From the NCBI RefSeq assembly GCF_024734665.1, contig NZ_CP102931.1:3036001-3100000 (forward strand): a stretch of 64,000 bases of DNA, in the 5' to 3' direction. A program made the translations under genes and the position numbers. Positions within the stretch are counted from its first letter, which is position 1. Each line of letters opens with the position of its first letter. Below the pieces are notes generated by a model that saw only the letters and a list, made by a program, of their open reading frames with translations, made no database searches and was not told the DNA's origin. This DNA is from Variovorax paradoxus (GTDB lineage: Bacteria; Pseudomonadota; Gammaproteobacteria; Burkholderiales; Burkholderiaceae_C). Positions 8,794-17,545 of the stretch are shown piece after piece.

Positions 8794-10071
8794 ATGACTG
8801 GAAAACACATGTCCATGACACCGCCGCTGGTGATTCCGCCAACCTCAACTGTCGCTGCCTCCAATCTGACGCATCCCAAAGATTCCTGGAGAGGATGGTC
8901 GGTTGTCGGTGCAACGTTCGTTAGCCTGCTGTTCAGCGTCGGCGTGCTTGTCGTCTACTCGTTCGGCGTGCTCACATCCTCGATGGCGGCTGAGTTCGGA
9001 TGGAGCCAGCTACAGCGCTCCATGCTCTTCGTTTCATTCGCACTCAGCTCGACTGTGGCAGGTCCCATCTGGGGAGCGATTGCAGACCGCGTCGGCGCTC
9101 GAAGAGCGGCACTCGCATCCGCAGCCCTTCTCGCGGCTTCGTTCTTCGGCTTGGCAGCAATTCCGAACGATCTGCTCGTTGCGCACGCGGCATTCGCCGC
9201 GATCGGCCTTCTGGGAAGCGGGACGCTGCCGCCGACGTATGCGAGCGTCGTCGTTGGCTGGTTCGACCGCCGACGTGGATTGGCGCTCGGCATCGCGATG
9301 ATCGGTGTGGGTGTCGGCGCGGCCGCTCTTCCGGCCATTGCCGCGAAGATCGTCACGGACTACAGCTGGCGCCATATGTGCCTTGCCTACGGCTTGATGG
9401 TCTTGCTGCTTTCCGTGCCTATCGCGGTGATATTCCTGCGGGCCTATCCCGAGAAGCGAGGCCCGCGAGATACAACCACTTCGGCGATTCGTTCCACGGT
9501 CACTGCGGCACTTCGCCAGCCCCGGACATGGGTCCTTGCCGTATTTGCATTCGCGACGGGCGGCCTCCTGGTTGCGGGCGTGACCAACTTTGTTCCCTTG
9601 CTGCAATCTCGAGGCGAGACTTTGGTGCAGGCAGCGCGCTACCAGGCCGTCCTGGGCATTGCGCTGATCGCCGGACGCTTGATCGGCGGCGGACTGCTCG
9701 ACCGCGTATTCGCGCCGCGCGTAATCACCGCAGTGCTGCTCTTCACTGCGGCGGGCTTCTTCATTCTGCGCGACGCCAATACACCGATTGCCTACCTCAT
9801 AGCAGCGATCGGAATCGGCTTGGCCATTGGCTCGGAGATCGATTTTCTTGCGTTCATCGTGAGCCGGTACTATGACCGGGCCGCGTTCACGACGATCTTT
9901 GCGCTGCTCTTTGCGATCTACTCGCTCGGAGCCACGGCCGGGCCGCCCGCCTTCAATTGGTTGGTGCAGATCTCGGGCGGCTATCAAACGGGACTGCTGG
10001 TCTGCGCGGCTCTCACCTTTTTGCTCAGCTTGGTCATGTTCATGCTTCCTCGGTATGAGGCAGCAACCTGA
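8794..10071 (+). CDS. MFS transporter, monocarboxylate/oxalate-formate antiporter type
   Basis: About 425 residues with twelve predicted hydrophobic helices. The first is GATFVSLLFSVGVLVVYSFG and the loop after helix 2 is GAIADRVGARRAALASA, the MFS loop 2-3 motif. VVGWFDRRRGLALGIAMIGVG, between helices 4 and 5, is typical of the MCT-like/oxalate-formate branch. It likely imports an organic acid across the inner membrane. ATG 8794 is taken as start; in-frame ATGs at 8809 and 8815 are also possible because the ribosome site is weak. It stands next to the Bug receptor and the phthalate-type operon, so an aromatic acid substrate is plausible but not shown. Confidence 0.87.
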   Translation: MTGKHMSMTPPLVIPPTSTVAASNLTHPKDSWRGWSVVGATFVSLLFSVGVLVVYSFGVLTSSMAAEFGWSQLQRSMLFVSFALSSTVAGPIWGAIADRVGARRAALASAALLAASFFGLAAIPNDLLVAHAAFAAIGLLGSGTLPPTYASVVVGWFDRRRGLALGIAMIGVGVGAAALPAIAAKIVTDYSWRHMCLAYGLMVLLLSVPIAVIFLRAYPEKRGPRDTTTSAIRSTVTAALRQPRTWVLAVFAFATGGLLVAGVTNFVPLLQSRGETLVQAARYQAVLGIALIAGRLIGGGLLDRVFAPRVITAVLLFTAAGFFILRDANTPIAYLIAAIGIGLAIGSEIDFLAFIVSRYYDRAAFTTIFALLFAIYSLGATAGPPAFNWLVQISGGYQTGLLVCAALTFLLSLVMFMLPRYEAAT

Positions 10072-10261
10072 CGGCGCAGTTCGAGGCGGTACGTTCTTTC
10101 ACGCGTAATACGGGATGACGAGGAAGTGCGTGGATCCAGCTCGTCGGCCTTGAAGCCGGCGCCGCGTCTGCCCATGCCATCTCCAGCGATCATCGTCATA
10201 TGACCACCCGTCACCTGCGGGATCGTTACGGCACCGTTCTGTAGGCAACACAAATCACAAA

Positions 10262-12085
10262 TCAGACCGCGCGGTACTCGATGCCGGCCATCGATTCGTA
10301 CAAGCTTGCCATCATCTCGATGTTCGCGGTTCGACCATACCGATTCACCGCAACCTCGAACAGATTGCGCACCACATTCGAGATCGTCATGGGAACGCCG
10401 AAGGTCATGCCGAGGCCTGCGGCCAACCGCAAGTCCTTGACCATGAGTTGAAGCTGGAAATTGGCAGCCGACTTGCCCGCCACGAGCGCTGGCAACAGCT
10501 TCTGCGAGGGCACACTCCAACCTGAGCTTTTATTCAAAACCTCCGCCATGTCCTGCAGCCGCAGACCGTACTTCATTCCGGCGGCCACGCACTCGTAGGT
10601 CACCAAACGACACAGCGACGAGACGCCGTTGTTGACCAACTTGACCGTGTGCCCGTTGCCGATGTCGCCGCAGTGCACGATGTTGGAACTGATCGCCGCC
10701 AGGACAGGCCTTACCCGCGCGACGGCAGCCGGCGCGCCACCGGTCATGATGGCGATCGTGCCTGCAGCTGCACCGCTCGGTCCCCCCGACACCGGCGCAT
10801 CCACCATGCTGACACCGAGTGCTCGCAGTTCGGCGGCAAGTCGCCGCGTCTCCGCCGGATCGCCGCTGGTCTGGTCGACGATGATCTTGCCGGCTGATAG
10901 CCCGGCGACAAGGCCGCTCGGGCCGAACAACGCCTGGCGCGCGATGGCGGACGTCGGTAGGCACAAGAGAATCACGTCGCAACTGCGTGCGAGCGCCGGC
11001 AGATCGGCGGCAGCTGTCATCTCTTCCCGGGCGTGGCGTTGCATGGCTTGCGCATCGGCATCAAAGACCTGCAGCGGCATCGATAGCGACAAGCGTCGCG
11101 CGAGCGCTCCGCCCATCGCGCCCAGTCCAACGTACCCCACCGTCAAAGGGCGAAATTCCGATCGTGTCGCAACTGGTTCATTCGACCGTGCGATTTCCAC
11201 AGGCTGGGTCAGTCGCGTGCCGGCCATCAACTCGATCAGGCCGATCACGTCTTCGATTGAAGCCGACGCCCCGAGCATGTTCGCGCCCGCCTGCAACAGC
11301 CCGCGCACGACGCTCGTCACCGGCATCGGTGTGCCCATCTCCATGGCGAGTGAAACCGCTTGGTTGATGGATTGGAGAGTCGTCGACAACGGGAAGCTGG
11401 TGGACGATCTGCCCTGGGCGATGGCAGGCAGCACCTGTTCCGTTGTCCGATTGCGTCCCCCGCCCTTGTTGAGCACTTCAGTCATGCACTCGAGCGCCAG
11501 CCCGGCCTTCGTGCCCATGGCAACCAGTTCCAGTGTGCCGAGTCGGCATCCCGCCTCCATTGCGTCGTTGATGAGCTTCATGGCTTGGCCGTCGCCCACG
11601 TGGCGCCCGCAGTGGTTGATCGCAGGGCTGATCTCGCGCAAGACAGGAAGCGCCCTTTCATAAACTTCCGTAGCCCCTCCGACCATCAAGATCGCGCTGC
11701 CTTGCGAAACAGTCTGTGGGCTTGCGGATACCACTGCATCCAACACGGCGATGCCGCGCTGCATGAGTTGTTGCGCGATCTCTCGCATTTCACTCGGGCT
11801 TCCGCTGGTCTGGTCGATGACCAATTGGCCGACCGACAAGCCTTCTGCGAGCCCGTCGGAGCCCAGAATCGCCTGTCGTACATCCGAGCTGCGCGGCAGG
11901 CATAACAGCACCACGTCGCACCGGCGTGCAACTTCCGCAGCGGATGTGGCACCCGTCGCGCCCTGCTTTTCCAGTTCCGCCACCGCGGCGGCATCGATGT
12001 CCCAAACGCACAATTCGTGCGCTTGCAAGAAGCGGCGCGCGAGCTCTTTGCCCAGAGCGCCCAGTCCGACATAACCGATCTTCAT
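10262..12085 (-). CDS. Tandem-fused 3-hydroxyisobutyrate dehydrogenase-like protein (two complete beta-HAD units), copy A
   Basis: A 607-residue protein about twice the usual family length. Unit 1 (about 1-300) opens with IGYVGLGALG and has the catalytic-lysine segment GDGQAMKLIND (Lys about 170). Unit 2 (about 315-607) opens with VGYVGLGAMG and has DAPVSGG (about 429) and GNGHTVKLVNN (Lys about 482). Unit 2 is canonical. Unit 1 has DAVVSAS where DAPVSGG is expected and lacks the later KD pair (TLQSINQA instead of MVKDLRLA), so its activity is doubtful. ATG 12085 is preferred because AGGATGG lies eight bases upstream. The family oxidises beta-hydroxyacids with NAD(P). A second fused copy is at 21779-23614. 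Confidence 0.9.
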   Translation of the reverse strand: MKIGYVGLGALGKELARRFLQAHELCVWDIDAAAVAELEKQGATGATSAAEVARRCDVVLLCLPRSSDVRQAILGSDGLAEGLSVGQLVIDQTSGSPSEMREIAQQLMQRGIAVLDAVVSASPQTVSQGSAILMVGGATEVYERALPVLREISPAINHCGRHVGDGQAMKLINDAMEAGCRLGTLELVAMGTKAGLALECMTEVLNKGGGRNRTTEQVLPAIAQGRSSTSFPLSTTLQSINQAVSLAMEMGTPMPVTSVVRGLLQAGANMLGASASIEDVIGLIELMAGTRLTQPVEIARSNEPVATRSEFRPLTVGYVGLGAMGGALARRLSLSMPLQVFDADAQAMQRHAREEMTAAADLPALARSCDVILLCLPTSAIARQALFGPSGLVAGLSAGKIIVDQTSGDPAETRRLAAELRALGVSMVDAPVSGGPSGAAAGTIAIMTGGAPAAVARVRPVLAAISSNIVHCGDIGNGHTVKLVNNGVSSLCRLVTYECVAAGMKYGLRLQDMAEVLNKSSGWSVPSQKLLPALVAGKSAANFQLQLMVKDLRLAAGLGMTFGVPMTISNVVRNLFEVAVNRYGRTANIEMMASLYESMAGIEYRAV

Positions 12086-12220
12086 ATTTTCCATCCTGCG
12101 CATTTCTGTCTGCCAGAGAAAACGAGCCTCCACTGGATTTGCCCTGCATGGGGTGAAAACAAGGGGCAGTCAGTGCAGAGAACGAATCTCCACATGCGGG
12201 CCACCTTCTCTTGTCGGTAC

Positions 12221-13195
12221 CTAGTCCTTTGGCAAGTTGAGGTCACCGGCCACCTTCGCCATCTGGTTCATTTCGTTCTTGAGGTAGCGGCCGAATTCTT
12301 CCGGCGTGACAAAGCTCGGGTCGGAACCCTCTGCCTGGAATCGTGCATTCAGATTCTTGTTGTTCAGTGCATATCCCAAGGCATCGGAGAGGCGCTGGAT
12401 GACCTCTTTTGGCGTGCCGGACTTCGCAACGAGACCAAGCCATAGCGAATAGTTGAAATCCATTCCTTGCTCCTGAAAGGTCGGAACGCCCGGCAGAGGT
12501 CCAACTCGCGTGGCGGATGTCACCGCCAGCGGCCGAAGCCTTCCAGACTTCAGCTGACCTGAACTGCTCATGTATCCGTCGAAGATCATGTCAACCCGGC
12601 CGCTGATCACATCGGTCATGGCGGGCCCCGCGCCCTTGTAAGGGATCAGGGTCACGTTCAGTCCGGCTGCCTGGAGAAACATGGCCGCTGCAACGTGTGT
12701 CGGCCCTCCCACGCTTCCCGTTGCATAGGTAAGCTTGTGAGACTTTGCCCGCGCCACGAAATCTGAAAGTGTCCGATCAGGTTGATCCGCCCCAACGTAC
12801 ATCACCATCGGGGCGCGCAGCATCAGGCCAATGGGTGTGAAATCCTTCAATGGGTCGTATCCGGGATCACGCTTGACCGCGGGCAAGGTTACGAAGCCAT
12901 TGGCCTGCGCCAGAATTGTGTAGCCGTCCGCCGCAGCGTCCTTCGCCTGGCGAGTACCGATCAACGTGTCACCGCCAGCACGGTTGTCCACGATGACGGA
13001 CTGCCCCAGCGTCTCGCTCATCTTTTGTGCGACAAGCCTCGTTGTCACGTCGAGCGCGCCGCCAGGCGCCGAAGGCACGATGATTCGTAACGGTTTGCTT
13101 GGAAACGCATCTGCCGCCGCTGAGGTGCCGCCCAGCACCAGTGCTGCCGCAACAAGAAAACGATCCAATTTGAATCCGAGCGATAAGTGGGCCAT
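12221..13195 (-). CDS. Bug/TctC-type tripartite tricarboxylate receptor (module A)
   Basis: A 324-residue exported receptor. The N-terminus has a basic start and the hydrophobic stretch FLVAAALVLGGTSAAADA (signal peptide), then FPSKPLRIIVPSAPGGALD and LGQSVIVDNRAGG, the family signature. It is transcribed divergently from the LysR gene at 13453, with a T-N11-A dyad between them, and lies upstream of the tandem dehydrogenase on the same strand. LysR control by an imported ligand is the likely arrangement. ATG 13195 starts directly at the signal peptide. The close similarity in N-terminal signature and length to the module B receptor (24841-25815) suggests a common origin. Confidence 0.92.
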   Translation of the reverse strand: MAHLSLGFKLDRFLVAAALVLGGTSAAADAFPSKPLRIIVPSAPGGALDVTTRLVAQKMSETLGQSVIVDNRAGGDTLIGTRQAKDAAADGYTILAQANGFVTLPAVKRDPGYDPLKDFTPIGLMLRAPMVMYVGADQPDRTLSDFVARAKSHKLTYATGSVGGPTHVAAAMFLQAAGLNVTLIPYKGAGPAMTDVISGRVDMIFDGYMSSSGQLKSGRLRPLAVTSATRVGPLPGVPTFQEQGMDFNYSLWLGLVAKSGTPKEVIQRLSDALGYALNNKNLNARFQAEGSDPSFVTPEEFGRYLKNEMNQMAKVAGDLNLPKD

Positions 13196-13341
13196 TGCTG
13201 CTTGTCTCCTGTATTTTTTTGAGCAGTTCGATTTCTCGTTCGTGCTACCGGAAATCACATCTACCAACACGCGGTGTGATCTCTCCGTCCCGCGCCTGAG
13301 CCGCTGGTCACGACTGCAACCATCGTCCAGACCATCCATCG

Positions 13342-13358
13342 GTTGTCCGAGGGACAAC
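13342..13358. promoter_or_regulatory. LysR operator candidate (T-N11-A dyad)
   Basis: GTTGTCC (13342-13348), GAG, GGACAAC (13352-13358) form a perfect 7-bp dyad that contains the T-N11-A core of LysR-type boxes. It lies in the intergenic space between the divergent Bug (start 13195) and LysR (start 13453) genes, where an autoregulating LysR protein would bind. Confidence 0.55.
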
Positions 13359-13452
13359 GGAAACTTTGCCTGCCGGTACGATCGGCGTCCAATCGTTTCG
13401 ACAGCTTGAACAAGCTGTTTTTCAGCTCGTTGAATTCCAACTGGAGGGGGCC

Positions 13453-14376
13453 ATGCAACTTCGATTCTTGAAGTACTTCAGCGTGCTATGCGAAGAGCTG
13501 CACTACGGGCGGGCAGCCAGCCGGCTCGCGATCACGCAGTCCCCGCTCAGTGCGGCCATCAAATCGCTGGAGGACGATCTCGGTGCACAGTTGCTGATCC
13601 GGAACAGCAAGCTGGTTCAGCTCACCCCGGCGGGTTCGGCATTCTTGGCTGAGGCCAATCACATTCTTGACCGCTTTGCCGACGCGAGGAGTTTGGTGGC
13701 CGCCGTCGACCACGGCATGCACGGGCGCCTGGATGTCGGTACGGCTGCTTCGCTGCTCTATCGCGAGGTACCAACCATCCTCTCCCGATTCAGGCGTGAA
13801 ATGCCCGGGGTCGAAGTGGTCCTGCACGAGATGCCCGCGGCGCGATATCTTCAGGCGCTGTTGCGCGGGCAAATCCATGCTGCGTTCATCTCCGGCTCCC
13901 GCACCGTGCCGGCACTCGAGGCCATTGCTCTCAAACAGGACGCCTTCTCGCTATGCGTACCCGAGCGTCATCCGTTGGCTGGGCGACGCAGCGTGAACCT
14001 GCGCGAAATGGCCGATGAACGCTTCGTGATGTTCTCGCGATCGGTTGCACCCGCAAGCCACGACAACGTCATCGCTGCTTTCAATCAGGCCGGCATCTAT
14101 CCGCAAATCTCGCATCGCGCCCACTCCTGGCTCACCATTGTTGCGATGGTGGCTGAAGACGGCGCAGTGGCCTTGGTCCCGAAGTCCTTGGCTCGTTCAA
14201 GGCTGGCCGGTGTGCGGTTCATATCCCTGGCGGGCCAAGATGCGCCCGCACCTGCCATGCTGGTATGGAACCCGGTGCAGGTCGCGCCCACGCTCGCCAA
14301 GTTCATCGAGATCGCGACAACCACAATCAATGCCGAGACGCCTGGCCGGCGACGCCTGAAATCACCCCGCAAATAA
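13453..14376 (+). CDS. LysR-family transcriptional regulator (module A)
   Basis: A 307-residue regulator. The N-terminal helix-turn-helix spans about residues 4-60: FLKYFSVLCEELHYGRAASR, then ITQSPLSAAIKSLEDDLGAQ. It is followed by LLIRNSKLVQLTPAG and a C-terminal effector domain. ATG 13453 is preceded by GGAGGGGG and gives the standard N-terminus; longer upstream frames are not needed. Two close relatives with the same RNSK-x-VQLTPAG signature lie at 14404-15321 and 23778-24713. It is divergent from the module A Bug gene and probably controls that gene and the tandem dehydrogenase. The inducer is unknown. Confidence 0.93.
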   Translation: MQLRFLKYFSVLCEELHYGRAASRLAITQSPLSAAIKSLEDDLGAQLLIRNSKLVQLTPAGSAFLAEANHILDRFADARSLVAAVDHGMHGRLDVGTAASLLYREVPTILSRFRREMPGVEVVLHEMPAARYLQALLRGQIHAAFISGSRTVPALEAIALKQDAFSLCVPERHPLAGRRSVNLREMADERFVMFSRSVAPASHDNVIAAFNQAGIYPQISHRAHSWLTIVAMVAEDGAVALVPKSLARSRLAGVRFISLAGQDAPAPAMLVWNPVQVAPTLAKFIEIATTTINAETPGRRRLKSPRK

Positions 14377-14403
14377 GGCGGTCTCACGCTTTCCGGCGAG
14401 CAG

Positions 14404-15321
14404 CTAGCGGCGAGCCTTGCTCGACGGGGATTTCGCCAACTGCCGGACCGTCGCCGTCGCGCTGGCGAGGAATTTCTCCAGAGCGATCGGCATCATGCTT
14501 GGGTTCCACGCCAGAAGCGCCGGCGCCACTGCGGAGGTACCGGCCAGAGGAATGAAGCGGACACCCCCGATGTTCGTGCGGGACAGCGACTGCGGCACCA
14601 GCGCGACGCCGCAACCGTTGGCCACCATGGCCACGACGGTCATCCAGATGCGTGCCTGGTGCACGGTGCGCGGATGGATGCCAGCTTGGCTGAAGATGCC
14701 GATCACATGGTCATGGCTGGCCGGCGCACTTTCACGCGAGAACATCACGAACGCCTCGTCCGCCATCTCGCGCAGGTCGACGCTGGCCTTGTCCGCCAGC
14801 CGATGGTGCTCCGGCAGGCAGGCCACGAAAACATCGTTGCGCAGTGGGATCGATGCCAGCGGCGCCGGCAGCACCGATGCCTGGATGAACGCCGCGTGGA
14901 GCTGGCGGCGCAGCAGCTTCTCGATCTGCTCGGTGGTGTAGAGCTCGTACAGCACCACGTCGACAGCCGGCACGTCGCGCTTGAAGCGCTCCAGGATGGC
15001 CGGGGTCTCGCGATAGAGCATGGATCCGGCGATGCCGATGTCCAGCCGCCCATGCACACCGCCGTCGATGGCCCGCACCACGCTGCCGACACGCGCGACG
15101 CGTTCGAGGATTTCCTTGGCTTCAACTAGGAAGGCCGCCCCCGCGGGCGTGAGCTGGACCATCTTGCTGTTGCGGATCAGCAACTGTGCGCCGAGCTCTT
15201 CTTCCAGCAAGCGGATGGCCGTGCTGAGCGGCGGCTGCGAAATTGCCAGGCGATCTGCAGCACGTCGAAAGTGCAGCTCTTCGGCAAGGACGCAAAAGTA
15301 ATTGAGGAATTGGAGTTTCAT
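14404..15321 (-). CDS. LysR-family transcriptional regulator, divergent from the CMD/CoA-transferase operon
   Basis: A 305-residue regulator with FLNYFCVLAEELHFRRAADR, then ISQPPLSTAIRLLEEELGAQ in the helix-turn-helix and RNSKMVQLTPAG at its end. The C-terminal effector domain includes FVMFSRESAPASHDHVIGIF, a stretch shared with the LysR at 13453. ATG 15321 follows GGAGAG and gives the family N-terminus. It is divergent from the operon starting at 15521, with an AT-rich dyad between them, so it likely controls that operon. It converges with the module A LysR, 27 bp apart. Confidence 0.93.
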   Translation of the reverse strand: MKLQFLNYFCVLAEELHFRRAADRLAISQPPLSTAIRLLEEELGAQLLIRNSKMVQLTPAGAAFLVEAKEILERVARVGSVVRAIDGGVHGRLDIGIAGSMLYRETPAILERFKRDVPAVDVVLYELYTTEQIEKLLRRQLHAAFIQASVLPAPLASIPLRNDVFVACLPEHHRLADKASVDLREMADEAFVMFSRESAPASHDHVIGIFSQAGIHPRTVHQARIWMTVVAMVANGCGVALVPQSLSRTNIGGVRFIPLAGTSAVAPALLAWNPSMMPIALEKFLASATATVRQLAKSPSSKARR

Positions 15322-15386
15322 CGCTCTCCGGGAGGTTGAATGGCCTTGGTGCAGTGAAGTCGACGATTCTAAAAAAGCTATCAATG

Positions 15387-15402
15387 ATTCTTCAATAAGA
15401 AT
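15387..15402. promoter_or_regulatory. LysR operator candidate in divergent promoter region
   Basis: ATTCTT (15387-15392), CAAT, AAGAAT (15397-15402) is a perfect 6-bp dyad with the T-N11-A geometry. It lies in an unusually AT-rich patch between the LysR gene (start 15321) and the operon beginning at 15521. Promoter elements for both directions are expected here. Confidence 0.5.
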
Positions 15403-15520
15403 TGGACGGCTATACATGATTTTCTAAAAATACCTGCATCGCAACCGCCAGACGCAAAGAGCTTCCTCAAGGATCCGTTCGCTGTTTGGCAACGCACCGC
15501 CTGTTTCAAAGAGGAGCCCC

Positions 15521-16117
15521 ATGCCCTTTCTCGCCTCGCTGCCCGCCGACGCCGGACCTCCAAGCATCTACACCAGCTACCCCGAGATCTACGGCCCCTG
15601 GTCCACCATGAGCGAAGCCTTGATGAACGGCCCCTCGCCGCTGAGCCAGGGCGAACGGGAATTGATCCTGGCTTACGCCTGCGCCGTCGCCGGATGCGAA
15701 CTGGTGCACGTGGCCCACTCCGAGGTGGCGTATGCCTGGGGCGTTCCGCCGGGCCTGGTCGAACAGCTGCTGGAGGATCCAGAAAAAGCACCGGCGGACG
15801 CGGAGCTCAAGGTGCTGCTCGGATTCGTACGCAAGCTCATGACCGCGCCCAACGCCATGAACCAAGCCGACACGGATGCCGTGCTCGAGGCCGGATGGAG
15901 CGAACACGCGCTGCACGACGCTGTTGCGGTGACGGCCCGCGGCGCGTTCATGCACCGCTTGATCGCGGCCCACGGCTTCAAGCCGCTGTCACGCGAAGCG
16001 GCCGCGAGGAAGGCCCAGAAGCGCAAGGCGCTCGGCTACGTCAATCTCTATCCCGGTTTCGCCTCCGGCTCGGCCGGTACGCCGGCGGACCCAACCTCCT
16101 CCAAGCAATCTTCATGA
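15521..16117 (+). CDS. Carboxymuconolactone decarboxylase/AhpD-fold protein
   Basis: A 198-residue protein of the AhpD-like superfamily. LILAYACAVAGCELVHVAHS matches the helix that in peroxidase-type members carries a CxxC redox pair ahead of a conserved His. Here the second Cys is replaced (CELV), so a thiol-redox mechanism is unlikely as written. GAFMHRLIAAHGFKPLSREA fits the C-terminal part of the family. ATG 15521 has GAGGAG upstream. Its TGA overlaps the ATG of the CoA-transferase A subunit (ATGA), so it opens that operon. Its reaction is unknown; ring-opening or decarboxylation of a lactone-type intermediate is possible. Confidence 0.8.
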   Translation: MPFLASLPADAGPPSIYTSYPEIYGPWSTMSEALMNGPSPLSQGERELILAYACAVAGCELVHVAHSEVAYAWGVPPGLVEQLLEDPEKAPADAELKVLLGFVRKLMTAPNAMNQADTDAVLEAGWSEHALHDAVAVTARGAFMHRLIAAHGFKPLSREAAARKAQKRKALGYVNLYPGFASGSAGTPADPTSSKQSS

Positions 16118-16815
16118 TCGACAAGATCGCTGCCTCGCCGGCGGAGGCACTCGCCGGGGTGAAGGACGGCTCGACCGTACTGATCAGCGGCTTCGGCACC
16201 GCAGGCATCCCGCATGAACTGATCCTCGGCCTCCTCGAACAGGGCGCCAAAGACCTGACGATCGTCTGCAACAACGCCGGGAACGGCGAATACGGCGTCG
16301 CCGCGCTGCTCGGGGCGGGCCGCGTGCGCAAGATCGTCTGCAGCTTCCCGCGCCAGGTCGACAGCCATGTTTTCGACGGCATGTACCGCAGCGGAAAAAT
16401 CGAACTCGAACTGGTGCCGCAAGGCAATCTCGCAGAACGTATCCGTGCAGCGGGTGCCGGTCTCGGGGGCGTCTTCTGCCCGACAGGCTACGGAACCGAG
16501 CTGGCCAAAGGCAAGGAGACACGTGAAATCCATGGTCGGCACTACGTCCTCGAATACCCCATCGTTGCAGACGTGGCGCTCGTCAAGGCCGAAGCCGGCG
16601 ACCGCTGGGGAAACCTGGTGTACCGCAAGGCCGCGCGAAATTTCGGCCCCGTGATGGCTGCCGCTGCGAAGTTCACGGTCGCGAGCGTCTACGAGGTCCG
16701 GGAACTCGGCGAGCTCGACCCCGAGGCCATCGTCACGCCGGGCATTCATGTAAAGCGGCTGGTTCAACTGCCGCGCGCAGCCACGCCGTCGGTCGGTCTC
16801 AGAAAGGTTGCGTGA
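16114..16815 (+). CDS. pcaI: 3-oxoadipate (or 3-oxoacid) CoA-transferase subunit A
   Basis: A 233-residue subunit of family I CoA-transferases. GFGTAGIPHELILGLLEQG, CNNAGNGEYGVAALLGAGRV and VVCSFPRQ-like IVCSFPRQVDSHVFD, followed by LVPQGNLAERIRAAGAG, track PcaI closely along the whole length. With subunit B it moves CoA from succinyl-CoA to 3-oxoadipate or a similar 3-oxoacid. ATG 16114 overlaps the stop of the preceding CMD gene by 4 bp, and its own stop overlaps the start region of subunit B. A PcaI-type enzyme without the rest of the pca genes suggests either a branched-substrate variant or complementation by a pca locus elsewhere. Confidence 0.9.
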   Translation: MIDKIAASPAEALAGVKDGSTVLISGFGTAGIPHELILGLLEQGAKDLTIVCNNAGNGEYGVAALLGAGRVRKIVCSFPRQVDSHVFDGMYRSGKIELELVPQGNLAERIRAAGAGLGGVFCPTGYGTELAKGKETREIHGRHYVLEYPIVADVALVKAEAGDRWGNLVYRKAARNFGPVMAAAAKFTVASVYEVRELGELDPEAIVTPGIHVKRLVQLPRAATPSVGLRKVA

Positions 16816-16817
16816 AG

Positions 16818-17489
16818 ATGACCTACCGAGCACGCAGCAGAACGCAGTTGGCGGCACGCCTGGCGCAGGACATTCCCGAAGGTGCCTATGTCAACTTGGG
16901 CATCGGCATGCCGACGCTGGTGGCAAACCACATTCCCGCAGGACGCGAGGTCATCCTGCAGAGCGAGAACGGAATTCTGGGCATGGGTCCCGCGCCCGCC
17001 GAAGGCCTGGAAGACTACGACCTCGTCAATGCCGGAAAGCAGCCCATCACGCTGTTGCCCGGTGGCGCGTTCTTTCATCAGGCGGACTCGTTCGCCATGA
17101 TGCGTGGCGGCCACCTGGACATCGCGGTACTTGGCGCCTTCCAGGTCTCGGCCACGGGCGACCTGGCCAACTGGAGCACCGGTGATCCCCACGCCATTCC
17201 GTCCGTCGGCGGCGCCATGGATCTGGCCGTCGGCGCCAAGGCGGCCTGGGTGATGATGGATCTGCTGAACAAGAACGGTGCCAGCAAGATCGTCGAGCGA
17301 TGCACGTATCCGTTGACCGGCGTGGCCTGCATCAAGCGCATCTACACCGACCTCGCCACCCTGGCGTGTTCGCCGCAAGGCCTGCGTCTGATCGACGTCG
17401 TCGAAGGCCTCTCGCACAAGGAACTGGAACGTCTGGTCGGCCTGCCCATCGCACAGGCACAGGCACAGGCCACCGCTGCGCTGGGCTGA
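16818..17489 (+). CDS. pcaJ: 3-oxoadipate (or 3-oxoacid) CoA-transferase subunit B
   Basis: About 223 residues. The catalytic glutamate lies in LQSENGILGMGPAPAEG (about residue 50), the signature of the beta subunit, and GGAMDLAVGAKAAWVMMD follows. ATG 16818 is preferred because the AAGG at 16804 lies ten bases upstream; a GTG at 16812 that overlaps the stop of subunit A is an alternative and adds two residues. It forms the heteromeric enzyme with the subunit encoded just upstream. The protein ends in a low-complexity QAQAQAQATAALG tail. The next gene is a Bug receptor about 56 bp downstream. Confidence 0.9.
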   Translation: MTYRARSRTQLAARLAQDIPEGAYVNLGIGMPTLVANHIPAGREVILQSENGILGMGPAPAEGLEDYDLVNAGKQPITLLPGGAFFHQADSFAMMRGGHLDIAVLGAFQVSATGDLANWSTGDPHAIPSVGGAMDLAVGAKAAWVMMDLLNKNGASKIVERCTYPLTGVACIKRIYTDLATLACSPQGLRLIDVVEGLSHKELERLVGLPIAQAQAQATAALG

Positions 17490-17545
17490 CCTGTTTTTCT
17501 GTTGCCAAGAACGATCGCAAGACAAGTGGCCACATGGAGATCGAG

